Assembly: GCF_015207605.1 (NCBI RefSeq) | Contig: NZ_JADEWO010000013.1 | Coordinates: 1-64,000, forward strand | Length of the DNA: 64,000 bases | DNA from: Oculatella sp. LEGE 06141 | GTDB lineage: Bacteria > Cyanobacteriota > Cyanobacteriia > Elainellales > Elainellaceae | Direction: 5' to 3' | Shown here: in pieces, positions 1 through 8,225 of the stretch | Layout: each line of letters begins with the position of its first letter | Numbering within the stretch: position 1 is the stretch's first letter | Program-made: the position numbers and the translations under genes | Notes under the pieces: generated by a model | The model's database searches: none | What the model saw: only the letters and a program-made list of their open reading frames with translations | Told to the model about the DNA's origin: nothing

Positions 1-259
1 TGCTAAACGAGAGCAAAATGTCAGGTTGAAACGGCAGCCCATAGGCCGCAAAAGACGCGTTTTCTACTCTGGTAGCACCCCAAACGACAATGGGAGCCAG
101 TAAGTAGAGTGACACCAGTAACGGCAGTTTTTGGGCAGGAGCAAGGGGTTGCCCCGGGTGCCACTTCAACCAAATGGCTAAGGGAATAGCAATGGGCATC
201 CATAGAGCCACCCATGCCAGGAAAAAGGCTGCAATGCTGAATAAAGCAGAGCGTTCCAT
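1..259 (-). CDS. Membrane protein, N-terminal part (possible CPBP intramembrane protease), cut by window edge
   Basis: An open frame of 86 codons starts at ATG 257-259 (reverse strand) and runs off the left edge without a stop. The protein begins MERSALFSIAAFF and has a first hydrophobic segment (about residues 5-28), a polar stretch (WLKWHPGQPLAPAQKLP) and a second hydrophobic segment (about 47-62). This pattern resembles the N-terminus of cyanobacterial CPBP-type glutamic intramembrane proteases, but the catalytic EExxxR region lies outside the window, so the family call is a guess. A competing frame at 21-266 gives a Cys/His-rich peptide without family features, and I treat it as a shadow. 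Confidence 0.6.
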   Translation of the reverse strand, partial: MERSALFSIAAFFLAWVALWMPIAIPLAIWLKWHPGQPLAPAQKLPLLVSLYLLAPIVVWGATRVENASFAAYGLPFQPDILLSFS

Positions 260-300
260 GACCCATCCAAACGGTACGAATTCAAGCAGCTAACTCAGTG

Positions 301-432
301 AGAGGATACTTTAAAAGTGCTGATTGTGACTCAAACTGCCCCCTATATTCCCCAGGGTTAGGAAATGTAGGAGGCGAATGCAGCCCATTTGATACCTTAT
401 AAAACAACCTCTAAAATATAGATTGATCAGGC
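301..432. repeat. Interspersed repeat, copy 1 (degenerate)
   Basis: This stretch aligns by eye with 17721-17881. Shared blocks, in the same order, are AGAGGAT, GCTGATTGT, the CCCCTA run, GGCGAATGCAGC, CATTTGATA and CCTCTAAAAT, ending in AGGC. Copy 1 lacks about 30 bases from the middle of copy 2. It is non-coding and lies between the edge membrane protein and cyAbrB. Confidence 0.65.
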
Positions 433-772
433 AATGACTTGAGTTTCACACGACTGGATGCTGTAGTTTCTATGCAGGGATAAGAAGTATCGTCGCGAAC
501 CTGAACCATTCACAGCTAGAGAGTTGAACGCCAAAGGGCAACTGCATCCCCAGTGATGCTGAACCTTCAGATTCAGTAATACGTCTTACGTCAAACCAAT
601 GACAAAGTGCATTCGTCAAACCGCTTTCATCAGGATGCGGATTGTATCTACAGCACTAATGCAGTGGCTAATCAACACATTAGCTGAGCGATCGTTGCAG
701 TTTGGTGTTAATCATCTTTAATTAGTGTTGAAGTAAAACACGCCTGGCGCTATCCCCTCAGCCTATCTAAAG
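433..772. other. Intergenic region, nothing recognised
   Basis: About 340 bases between the repeat and the end of cyAbrB. No convincing reading frame, RNA gene or terminator was seen. Confidence 0.5.
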
Positions 773-1186
773 TTATTCCTCTTCATCTTCATCTGCGTAA
801 CTGGCAGAACCATTTCGGTCGGCATCAATTTGGATTAAATGGATGTGCTTATAGCCCAACTTAATCTCAAATTCGTCTCCGGGCTTCAAACCCATCTTTT
901 CGGTATAAGTTGAACCAATGACAATTTGTCCATTTTTGTGAACACTGACCCGATAGGTTGGTTCGCGACCACGACCATCTTTAGAGCCTTCAGCACTTAA
1001 GGGAGTCCCTTTTGCTTCAAGCAATGCTTCAAAAAAATCGGCGAGATTTACACGCGTCTGACTATTCTTTCCAACTGTGTAATATCCACAGCGCTTTGCT
1101 TTTTCGCGCCGGGGCAAATGTGAGAGTTCTTTTACTTTTTGAAGTAACGCTTTCCCCGTTAGCGGAGCAGTCGCAGTCTCAGTCAT
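773..1186 (-). CDS. cyAbrB-type AbrB family transcriptional regulator
   Basis: 137 residues from ATG 1184-1186 (MTETATAPLTGKALL). An in-frame start 13 codons upstream exists, but the chosen one gives the usual cyAbrB N-terminus. The family is restricted to cyanobacteria and pairs an N-terminal region (LLQKVKELSHLPRREKAKRCGYY) with a C-terminal AbrB-like swapped-hairpin DNA-binding domain, seen here as YRVSVHKNGQIVIGSTYTEKMGLKPGDEFEI. The tail is acidic (DEDEEE). Family members tune carbon/nitrogen and redox gene expression. This copy is monocistronic, with 700 bases of non-coding DNA upstream. Confidence 0.9.
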   Translation of the reverse strand: MTETATAPLTGKALLQKVKELSHLPRREKAKRCGYYTVGKNSQTRVNLADFFEALLEAKGTPLSAEGSKDGRGREPTYRVSVHKNGQIVIGSTYTEKMGLKPGDEFEIKLGYKHIHLIQIDADRNGSASYADEDEEE

Positions 1187-1900
1187 TGTTCTCAAGTTAT
1201 CCCTATGATCTTCAAGAATAGACAATAAGAGCTGATGTTTGACGTTCCTCTACCAAAAATATAGCCTTAAATCTCTCTGTTGTGACAAGCACTTGATCAG
1301 CTAGATCTTTGACGTGGTGATTCATCAACCCATTCAATCTTATCCTACAGATTTCTATATCAAAATTAAACTCTTTTATAACTCAAAATTCAAGCCGCGA
1401 AATGAATTTCAGCATAAGAATCGTACAACCTGAGCTGATATCTGCGTTCAGTCAATTACAAAACTAGTCATTTGATGTTCTAACATTGTTGTCAGGATAA
1501 ACCAGTGATGTATCTCACTAGAGCCAACACAACAATAAAGCAAAATAGTTCATTTATTGAGGCATGGCACGTTGAATCCTGCGATCGCTAACCCGTCCGA
1601 TTTGGAAATCATCCTGGCTGAACGGCTACTGAGGGCTATTTCTGTCGATGGGTCACCCATAAGTGTCACTAAGTATCGCTGTGATGAAAACCTACTGTAG
1701 CGATACAAGCTTAGAAAATTTCGCTTTAGACTGGTAGATAGCAGCAAGGTTAAACAAGCTCGTTTCTACGCGAATTTGCTTTGTTCTTTGCAGAGGATGA
1801 TGCTTTTTGAACTGAATTCAGAGAACGATCGACAAGCTAAAGAAACGTTAAGCAACCTCTGTCCTATTAATTTTTAATTTTGAAACCTTGGTTTTGCTTT
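1187..1900. other. Long AT-rich intergenic region between divergent cyAbrB and sdhB
   Basis: About 710 bases holding the promoters of both divergent genes. A 65-codon reverse frame at 1550-1747 has no family features. I could not assign a clear -10/-35 pair, RNA gene or repeat. Confidence 0.5.
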
Positions 1901-2926
1901 ATGCAAGTTTTGTTCAAGATTGTCCGGCAACAGGCTAATTCTGCCCCTCAATTTCAAACCTATAAGTTAGAGGTTGACCCGGGCAACACGGTTCTCGATT
2001 GTTTAAACCGAATCAAGTGGGAGCAAGATGGTAGTCTTGCTTTTCGTAAAAACTGTCGCAATACCATTTGTGGTAGCTGTGGTATGCGAATTAATGGCCG
2101 TTCTGCCCTGGCCTGCAAAGAGAGTATTCGTCACGAAGTGGCTCGGCTTCAGCAGATTACTGATGCGAATACATCGGTTAGTCACGATGGCGGTATTCCA
2201 ACGATCACGATCGCCCCAATGGGCAACATGCCCGTCATTAAAGATCTGATTGTCGATATGACCAGCTTCTGGGACAACCTCAAGGCAGTCGATCCGTATG
2301 TGAGTACTGAAGCGAGGCAGGTTCCCGAACGAGAGTTTCTTCAAACTCCAGAAGAGCGCGATCGCCTCAATCAAACTGGCAACTGTATTTTGTGCGGTGC
2401 TTGTTATTCTGAATGCAATGCGCGGGACGTTGATCCAACGTTTGTGGGGCCACACGCGCTGGCTAAAGCCTATCGAATGGTCGCTGATTCCAGAGATAGC
2501 AAGACGGAGGAGCGTTTAGAGGACTACAGCCAGGGAACCAAAGGCGTTTGGGGTTGTACTCGCTGCTATTACTGCAACGAGGTGTGCCCGATGGACGTGG
2601 CACCGATGGATCAAATCGGCAAAATCAAACAGGAGATTCTCGATCGCCAGACGGAGCAAACGAGCCGTCCGGTTCGCCACCGCAAAGTCTTGATTGATCT
2701 GGTTAAACAAGGCGGTTGGATTGATGAGCGTCGGTTTGGTTTGCGCGTAGTAGGCAACTCATTTCGGGACATCAACGGAATTGTTAGCCTGGGTCCCCTG
2801 GGGCTACGAATGCTGGCCAGAGGCAAGTTCCCCTTCAGCTTTGAGCCATCGGCAGGGACAGCGCAGGTGCGATCGCTCATAGAACGGGTTCAAACGGCCG
2901 AGTTAGATACGCCCCCTCAGTCTTAA
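1901..2926 (+). CDS. sdhB: Succinate dehydrogenase / fumarate reductase iron-sulfur subunit
   Basis: 341 residues from ATG 1901; an in-frame TTG seven codons upstream is less likely because SdhB proteins normally start just before the ferredoxin fold. The [2Fe-2S] domain carries CRNTICGSCG and a later Cys in ALAC. The C-terminal part has CILCGACYSEC and CTRCYYCNEVCP, which supply the [4Fe-4S] and third-cluster ligands. The product passes electrons from the flavoprotein to quinone in the thylakoid or cytoplasmic membrane. No sdhA or membrane anchor gene is adjacent, as is usual in cyanobacteria. At 341 residues it is longer than the roughly 240 of proteobacterial SdhB because of a C-terminal extension, also common in cyanobacteria. 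Confidence 0.93.
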   Translation: MQVLFKIVRQQANSAPQFQTYKLEVDPGNTVLDCLNRIKWEQDGSLAFRKNCRNTICGSCGMRINGRSALACKESIRHEVARLQQITDANTSVSHDGGIPTITIAPMGNMPVIKDLIVDMTSFWDNLKAVDPYVSTEARQVPEREFLQTPEERDRLNQTGNCILCGACYSECNARDVDPTFVGPHALAKAYRMVADSRDSKTEERLEDYSQGTKGVWGCTRCYYCNEVCPMDVAPMDQIGKIKQEILDRQTEQTSRPVRHRKVLIDLVKQGGWIDERRFGLRVVGNSFRDINGIVSLGPLGLRMLARGKFPFSFEPSAGTAQVRSLIERVQTAELDTPPQS

Positions 2927-2975
2927 TTCTGCTTCAGCTATCGGCTTAGTGCGCTATTCTCCGAGGTATATCCAT

Positions 2976-3009
2976 TTCTTGCTCACAACGTTTTCTTGCT
3001 CACAACGTT
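2976..3009 (+). repeat. 17-bp tandem direct repeat (two exact copies) upstream of the Hlip gene
   Basis: The unit TTCTTGCTCACAACGTT occurs at 2976-2992 and again at 2993-3009, ending 24 bases before the Hlip ATG. It may be a regulatory element or simply slippage; it does not match the HLR1 consensus of RpaB. Confidence 0.8.
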
Positions 3010-3033
3010 TTGCTTCTAACGAGTACTGCACCG

Positions 3034-3225
3034 ATGACTTCTAACGACACGCCTTCTGCCAACGAAACTTCATTAGAATCCTACAATCGGCCTGAACCGG
3101 CCTTTGGCTGGACAGCCTATGCCGAACAAATCAATGGCCGTTTTGCCATGATTGGGTTCGTCGCGCTTTTGATTCTAGAATGGTTCACTCGTCAAGACTT
3201 TTTTACCTGGGTGGGGTTACGCTAG
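3034..3225 (+). CDS. High-light-inducible protein (Hlip/SCP), single-helix chlorophyll-binding
   Basis: 63 residues from ATG 3034 (MTSNDTPSANETS); an in-frame TTG eight codons upstream falls inside the tandem repeat. The signature AEQINGRFAMIGF contains the ExxxGR-type chlorophyll-binding motif of the LHC superfamily and leads into one membrane helix (GFVALLILEWF). These proteins bind chlorophyll and carotenoid and protect photosystem II and chlorophyll synthesis under excess light. It lies 107 bases after sdhB in the same direction, but the repeat-containing leader suggests its own promoter. Confidence 0.93.
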   Translation: MTSNDTPSANETSLESYNRPEPAFGWTAYAEQINGRFAMIGFVALLILEWFTRQDFFTWVGLR

Positions 3226-3289
3226 TTCGATCCAGGTTCAGCGTCTCCGTAACGGTTGCCGGGTGGAGGTAGAGAAACTATCTGCCAGC

Positions 3290-3325
3290 GCAAAAAGTGA
3301 GCCTGTAAACAGGTTCACTCTTTGC
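3290..3325. terminator. Hairpin between convergent Hlip and protease genes
   Basis: Arms 3290-3306 and 3309-3325 pair over 17 positions with two mismatches and a two-base loop. It lies between the two convergent stop codons and probably ends transcription from both sides. Confidence 0.6.
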
Positions 3326-3346
3326 GTCCACTCGTCCTACTAAACG

Positions 3347-4882
3347 CTAACGCACGGTCACGGTATACCGTCCCTGCCCGGTTGAGTCATAGGCGTTTGC
3401 AATCACGCGATAGGTGCCTGTGCTAGGAAGAGTGACCGTCAAGGCCGAGTTGCGATCCTCAGGAGAGATGTCGTCATTTTGCCCAAGTAGCTGATCGCCA
3501 GGGCCAAGCACAATCAAATAAGTATCGAACTCGTCGCTTGCTAACGTCACTGTCACGGTTTGGCCTGCACTACCCTCAAACGAATGCTCTTGATAGAGAC
3601 TTCCATCAGAACGGAAGACGGGCGAGCCAGGGCCAAGGACTCCTTCTTCCTGCAAGATCACGCCTCCCGTGGGAGTCGGAGCTGGAGTCGGAGCCGGAGT
3701 CTGGGAGTTCGATTGCAGCCTTGCCTGTTGGCTTTGTTGTGTTCTGGCTTGCGGTTGGCTCCCGGCTCCTGTCGTTGCAACTCTGAGGCTATAGTTTCCT
3801 GTTTCTCTAGACGAATAGGAATTCGCCAGAATAATGTATGTCCCTGTACTGGGCAGGGTTGTGATCAGACGGGCGTTGGTGTCACCACCACCATCATCAT
3901 CTTGTGCCAGGTCTGTTCCATCCGGTGCCAGCAATATCAAATAGGAGTCGAACTCAGAGCTGTTCATCTCTATGATGACTTGCTGTCCGGCTGTGCCATC
4001 AAAGCTATAGGCGTTGAAGTAGCTATCGTCGGCAGGCAGAATGTAGCTGTTCGAGGTAAGGCTCCCCTGGATTGGGGCACCGTTGAGCGTCACCCGTTGG
4101 GCATCATCCGGGGTTGGAATGAGGCGCTGGCGCTGTGCCGTGGTGGGTGCCCGCCCTTCTCGAACGGCTGCCAGAAATGGCTGCACCTGATCAACCGATA
4201 GGGCAAAGCCAATGCCAATATTGCCGGATGTTCGTCCAGTGGTGAAAATTGCGTTATTCACGCCAATCATTTCTCCACGGCTGTTCAATAACGGCCCCCC
4301 CGAGTTGCCTGGGTTAATCGCTGCATCGGTTTGAATCAAACCTCGCTCTCGATCAATCCGGCTAATGATTCCAGTGGTGAATGTGCCTTGAAACCGGCCA
4401 AAGGGATTTCCAATGGCAAAAGCTCGTTGGCCGACCTCAACCGAATTCGGGGCAGCCAGCCGTACACTGGGTAAATTCGTCTGGCCGGAGATACGAACGG
4501 CAGCTAAATCTAACCCGTTTTCGCCAAATGCAACGACCTCTCCTTGTATTTCTCTGCCATCCGCTAAAATAACGGTAACGTTGCGAGAGTCCTGCACAAC
4601 GTGCGCGTTCGTCAACACCAATCCATCTGAATTAATGATTGTGCCGCTACCTTCACCCTCTCCAGCCTTAATTGAGACGACGGCTGGGGCAGCTTGTTGA
4701 TAAACTCGAACGTTAATACTTTCTTCGGCATCTTGTGCCAAAGCAGTGTGAGATGTGGGCTGCCCCAAACGAGTCAGGCTTAAAAGATCAACTGGAGCGA
4801 TCGCATTCAGGATGTTCATCCCAGTTGCGGCTCCGAGCACAAGGAAACCTGATGCAGTCAGACGGAGAAATTTGCTGTTCAT
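3347..4882 (-). CDS. Exported trypsin-like serine protease with two C-terminal PPC domains
   Basis: 511 residues from ATG 4880-4882 (MNSKFLRL). A hydrophobic N-terminal stretch (residues 9-30) acts as signal or anchor. The S1C/Deg-like catalytic core has His94 (LTNAHVV), Asp125 (GLDLAAV) and Ser194 (GNSGGPLLN). In place of the PDZ domain of Deg proteases there are two pre-peptidase C-terminal (PPC) domains, about residues 275-390 and 425-511, each with the FDSYL/FDTYL and GxY..N patterns, separated by a Gln/Pro/Thr-rich linker (TPAPTPAPTP). The likely location is periplasm or cell surface. An in-frame start 24 codons upstream would place charged residues before the signal and is less likely. 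Confidence 0.88.
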   Translation of the reverse strand: MNSKFLRLTASGFLVLGAATGMNILNAIAPVDLLSLTRLGQPTSHTALAQDAEESINVRVYQQAAPAVVSIKAGEGEGSGTIINSDGLVLTNAHVVQDSRNVTVILADGREIQGEVVAFGENGLDLAAVRISGQTNLPSVRLAAPNSVEVGQRAFAIGNPFGRFQGTFTTGIISRIDRERGLIQTDAAINPGNSGGPLLNSRGEMIGVNNAIFTTGRTSGNIGIGFALSVDQVQPFLAAVREGRAPTTAQRQRLIPTPDDAQRVTLNGAPIQGSLTSNSYILPADDSYFNAYSFDGTAGQQVIIEMNSSEFDSYLILLAPDGTDLAQDDDGGGDTNARLITTLPSTGTYIILANSYSSRETGNYSLRVATTGAGSQPQARTQQSQQARLQSNSQTPAPTPAPTPTGGVILQEEGVLGPGSPVFRSDGSLYQEHSFEGSAGQTVTVTLASDEFDTYLIVLGPGDQLLGQNDDISPEDRNSALTVTLPSTGTYRVIANAYDSTGQGRYTVTVR

Positions 4883-5232
4883 GCTGCGAGTGTGGTTGAC
4901 GGCTATCGTACAGAGCTTTAAATACCTAACAGATACCAATAAAGGCGATGCCACTCTGCCTACTTTCTATTTTCCTTCACACGCTTACTTTCATCCTCTG
5001 CAAATGACTTTGTTCCGGATCGATGCATTGCCAGGATCAAAGGTTTTGAATGGCGAAAGCTATTGACGTCAGTAGGGGTTAAACACCAGGCCAGAAAACT
5101 TGAATAGATAGAACTGGCGAGTACAATCTACCGGTTAGCGATTGTATCTATGATTGATGTCTTTAGAAATGCTTGGCTTGTTCCTTAAAATCTAGCCTGT
5201 TCTTCTCGATCTGGCTAACTTTTTCCTTTCGA
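4883..5232. other. Intergenic region upstream of the PPC protease
   Basis: About 350 bases that should hold the protease promoter. No gene, RNA or repeat was recognised. Confidence 0.45.
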
Positions 5233-5760
5233 TTAACGTGGAGCAGTCGGTACAGGTAGCGGCTGCCCTGCGCGATCGTACAGCACAATATCCCACTGAC
5301 CGTTGAGATTAGATTCAAATGCGATCGTGCTTCCATCCGCACTAATGGTTGGATGCCGGACTTCTGCCTTCAGGGATGTGGTCAGGTTACGGGTTTGACG
5401 CAACTGGCGATCGTGTAAATAAATGTTGGCTTTCCCCTCCTGGCTTGCCGCAAATACAATGTAGCGGCCATCCTGCGAGATGGCGGGATGGGACGCAACC
5501 GTATCAATAGCATTCAACTCTGGTAGCTCGACTAGCCGCCGCTCAACCCAATCGAACAGATAAATATCCTGACTACCGTTGCGGTCTGAGGCAAAAACAA
5601 TGTACCGATTCGTGACCTGTGGTGAGAGATCCGCAAACGGGCTATTTAGGCTGCGGCCACTGGCATCAACCGGAAAGCTGAGGATGCGAGAGCCAGTGCA
5701 ACCACTTACTAGACTCAACAGCGCGATCGCCAGAGCAAAAGCAAAAACGTTTACAAACAA
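5233..5760 (-). CDS. TolB-like beta-propeller lipoprotein (PD40 repeats), copy A
   Basis: 175 residues. A short signal peptide ends in a lipobox (LVSGC, Cys21), so this is probably a lipoprotein. The rest has three PD40/TolB-type blades: NRYIVFASDRNGSQDIYLFD, GRYIVFAASQEGKANIYLHD and GSTIAFESNLNGQWDIVLYD. Three blades are fewer than a full propeller, so it may pair with another subunit. It lies downstream of, and is clearly related to, the gene at 5976-6551. The function is unknown; the fold suggests protein-protein contact in the periplasm. Confidence 0.75.
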   Translation of the reverse strand: MFVNVFAFALAIALLSLVSGCTGSRILSFPVDASGRSLNSPFADLSPQVTNRYIVFASDRNGSQDIYLFDWVERRLVELPELNAIDTVASHPAISQDGRYIVFAASQEGKANIYLHDRQLRQTRNLTTSLKAEVRHPTISADGSTIAFESNLNGQWDIVLYDRAGQPLPVPTAPR

Positions 5761-5975
5761 GAGGAATAGGGGATGCCCGTTGGCTAGTCTTTAGGGCAAA
5801 ACAATACGAGTGTAAGGCCAAATGCGTTACATGCCTCAAAGATTTTTTGACCGATTCATTGCCGTTTCGTGGCCGCCACTGAATCAGGCTCCATCACAGC
5901 TGGTGCGAGTCGATTGCTGCCGCGATGGCAGGAGCCAGATGGGAGCCACCACGACGACACGCCATGAAGCACCGC

Positions 5976-6551
5976 CTAATTTCTGTCGGGAAGATCTAGC
6001 TCAATTCTGGAGCCGCGATCGATGACTTCGACATCCCATTGTCCCTGCTGTCCCGTTTCGAAGGTGATATAGCGCCCGTTGGGACTGATACTGGGGTTCC
6101 GTACCCAACCTCGATAGCCAACAGTCAGTCCTTGAATTTGACCCGTTACCCGATCGTAAAGCTGAATTTCGGGCCTGGCGCGATCGCTGGCGACATACAC
6201 AATATACCGGGCTGTGTTGCTAATACTAGGACTTTCTGCAACAGCGTCTCCCCGATTCAACCGGGGTAATTCAATGAACTGCTGTTGCCGCAGATCATAA
6301 AGCAGGATATCGCGCCCGCCGTTTCGGTTGGAAACATAGGCCATAAACCGACCATCTCCGCTGAGGCTGGGCTGCTCGTCGTTGTATCGGCTGTTCAGTG
6401 TGCCAGATGACCTGACGATTGGTTCGCTGCTCGGTTGGCAAGCACTAAGGATGATCAACCCACAAAAAACCACCGCTAAACTCAGCGGACGGTAAGTGCG
6501 GCTGTTGATGGGACGCAAGCGCTGGTTACTCGAACCCAGTTCCCGGCTCAT
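5976..6551 (-). CDS. TolB-like beta-propeller lipoprotein (PD40 repeats), copy B
   Basis: 191 residues from ATG 6549-6551; a second ATG just upstream (6552-6554) and an in-frame TTG at 6516-6518 are alternatives, the latter giving a more typical signal peptide. The lipobox is LSAC. Blades are FMAYVSNRNGGRDILLYD, YIVYVASDRARPEIQLYD and YITFETGQQGQWDVEVID, parallel to those of the gene at 5233-5760, so this is a tandem duplication. With the ATG start the gene overlaps the end of ycf66 by 26 bases. The frame stays open far upstream inside ycf66, but that part is out-of-frame coding sequence and is not included. Confidence 0.72.
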   Translation of the reverse strand: MSRELGSSNQRLRPINSRTYRPLSLAVVFCGLIILSACQPSSEPIVRSSGTLNSRYNDEQPSLSGDGRFMAYVSNRNGGRDILLYDLRQQQFIELPRLNRGDAVAESPSISNTARYIVYVASDRARPEIQLYDRVTGQIQGLTVGYRGWVRNPSISPNGRYITFETGQQGQWDVEVIDRGSRIELDLPDRN

Positions 6552-7314
6552 CATCTGAGTAATCGACGGGTTGATAATCAACGTAGTCGGCAGATGATTG
6601 CTCTGAACGGACGCTGCGTCTGGCCGAGCCGCCCTGGGATCTGCTTCGTCTACTTTTGCTGCTAGCAGAACCGGAACTTCTTGCAGACGAGCGGGAGGCA
6701 GCAGAACCACGGGACGAATCGGCAAAATCATCATCCCATACGCTATTGACACCCGGTTGCTCCGATGGGCGACCTTCCGGACGAGCAGATGGGCGACGCT
6801 TCCGAGGGCGATCGCTGCTGGTTGCTCCATACCGTTCATCGCTAATACTGCGGCTACTCGGAGGGCGACGGCGCACTTCATCACCATACTCTTCCACTGG
6901 CGCAGGGCGACCGTCACGCGTTCCCCGAATGCGACGCGTCACGGTTCGCTGCTCTTCCAGGGGCGTTAGCTCATCCAGCTCGGCTCGATAAACCCGGCTA
7001 ACCGGACGCTCATCGTCAACAACGGGCGTAGAGCGTTTGGCCTGCTCGGTGGCAACTCCACGCAGACGAATTGCTTCAAAGGCAAACCAGATGGTGGAAC
7101 CCGTTAGCATGAACTGCCCAAATTGCAGAATTGGGTCTTGCCGCCAGCCTTGAAAGAACAAAATACCGCCGCACAATAGGGCAACTGCGGCAAAGAAAAT
7201 GTCGTGATCCCTTGCTAAATTGGGACGTACAGAGCGCAAGAAATATAATCCTGCCCCTGAAACCGCGAGCGCAATGCCCACCATGCTGCTCCAGCTCAGC
7301 CCGACATTTACCAT
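6526..7314 (-). CDS. ycf66: Ycf66 family protein
   Basis: 262 residues from ATG 7312-7314. The N-terminal 90 residues have three hydrophobic segments (WSSMVGIALAVSGAGLYFL, IFFAAVALLCGGILFF, FGQFMLTGSTIWFAFEAIRLR) typical of Ycf66, a thylakoid-associated protein of unknown function found in cyanobacteria and some plastids. The C-terminal 170 residues are a low-complexity Arg/Ser/Asp-rich tail, probably disordered. The gene precedes two TolB-like lipoprotein genes with overlap, and psbX lies upstream on the same strand. Confidence 0.88.
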   Translation of the reverse strand: MVNVGLSWSSMVGIALAVSGAGLYFLRSVRPNLARDHDIFFAAVALLCGGILFFQGWRQDPILQFGQFMLTGSTIWFAFEAIRLRGVATEQAKRSTPVVDDERPVSRVYRAELDELTPLEEQRTVTRRIRGTRDGRPAPVEEYGDEVRRRPPSSRSISDERYGATSSDRPRKRRPSARPEGRPSEQPGVNSVWDDDFADSSRGSAASRSSARSSGSASSKSRRSRSQGGSARRSVRSEQSSADYVDYQPVDYSDDEPGTGFE

Positions 7315-7610
7315 TGCTTTTCTCCGTGAGTACGTCCTAATCTTAGCGATTTTAAGAATGAAACCTCTACTATAGCCGAGCCGTTAAACCTCAGATGTGA
7401 TCTGATGAACCCTTGGCAATTCATCGGCTCACCCGAGGGTAGGCGATGGCGATAAAAAGCCCCAGATTCGAAATGTTGACAGCGGATGGCTGTTTTTCAT
7501 TTCTAGTTTCTGAGGCTGACAAATCATCAAACTATACTGTGTTGAAGCTTGCTGTGTTGAAGCTATAGCTGCACCAGCGTTGAATGCTGGTGCAGCAAAT
7601 GAGTGGATGG

Positions 7611-7730
7611 TTAAGAGCGCTGAATCTTGTCTTTTTGGCTGATGAAGATCAGACCAACTACGATGGGAACGACTACAACGACTGCACCGGCTAGCAGGCT
7701 GTACAGAAAGTTTGCTAAAGATGGTGTCAT
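7611..7730 (-). CDS. psbX: Photosystem II reaction centre protein PsbX
   Basis: 39 residues from ATG 7728-7730 to TAA 7611-7613. The protein starts [17 protein letters not shown] and ends [11 protein letters not shown], which matches the PsbX family (one transmembrane helix, about 39-40 residues) almost throughout. PsbX is a low-molecular-mass subunit of photosystem II near cytochrome b559 and the QB quinone pathway. It is too short for many gene finders. It sits between ycf66 and a divergent yggT/accC pair. Confidence 0.95.
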   Translation of the reverse strand: MTPSLANFLYSLLAGAVVVVVPIVVGLIFISQKDKIQRS

Positions 7731-7916
7731 AAAATCTTTGTCCTTGTTCGGGCAACCTCTTCATAAACAATCTTATCGGTCTATTAATCCTTTGAGAAGA
7801 GACTTGCTCGGAATATTTCGGCAGAATGGCGAGCTGATCCGGGTTTAGCGTCGAAAGCGAATCGCGGTAAAATATGAAGTGGCTCAGTAACAAAAATTAA
7901 AGATTTAACGGTTACC

Positions 7917-8204
7917 ATGACTTCTGCTGCGATCGCCACCTGGATTCTCGGCCCCCTGGTAGGGGTGATGATTCTGCTGTTTATTCTTCGTATTGTGTTG
8001 ACCTGGTATCCCCAGGCGGATCTCAACCAACTGCCCTATAATCTGGTTGCCTGGCCTACCGAACCGTTCCTGGTGCCGCTGCGTCAGATTGTGCCTCCTC
8101 TGGGTGGGGTCGATATTACCCCCATCATTTGGGTAGGAATTTTTAGCCTGTTACGAGAACTGCTGCTGGGTCAACAGGGCCTTTTAACCATGATGACGTA
8201 CTGA
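7917..8204 (+). CDS. YggT family membrane protein (Ycf19-like)
   Basis: 95 residues from ATG 7917. There are two hydrophobic helices (IATWILGPLVGVMILLFILRIVLTW and PIIWVGIFSLLRELL) joined by the family hallmark WPTEPFLVPLRQIVPPLGGVDITPI. YggT/Ycf19 proteins are small thylakoid or cell-membrane proteins; in cyanobacteria and plants relatives act in thylakoid organisation and heme placement in the b6f complex (CCB3). The end of the gene carries an 11-bp tandem duplication (8192-8213) spanning the stop codon. It converges on accC, whose end is only 21 bases away. Confidence 0.9.
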   Translation: MTSAAIATWILGPLVGVMILLFILRIVLTWYPQADLNQLPYNLVAWPTEPFLVPLRQIVPPLGGVDITPIIWVGIFSLLRELLLGQQGLLTMMTY

Positions 8205-8213
8205 TGACGTACT
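8192..8213 (+). repeat. 11-bp tandem duplication across the yggT stop codon
   Basis: GATGACGTACT at 8192-8202 is repeated exactly at 8203-8213. The stop lies at the start of the second copy. It looks like a replication slip. Confidence 0.7.
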
Positions 8214-8225
8214 GACGGCAATGGC

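Noticed and set aside
21-266. 81-residue reverse frame at left edge
   Set aside because: It overlaps, in another frame, an uninterrupted membrane-protein N-terminus starting at 259; its composition (Cys/His/Ser-rich) looks like a shadow.
1550-1747. 65-residue reverse frame
   Set aside because: No family features, AT-rich intergenic DNA and no ribosome site.
5976-6917. Long upstream extension of TolB-like gene B
   Set aside because: The extra N-terminal part lies inside ycf66 in another frame; the lipobox signal peptide gives the true N-terminal region.
7429-7893. 154-residue reverse frame
   Set aside because: It covers psbX in a different frame and shows no domain; psbX is the real gene.
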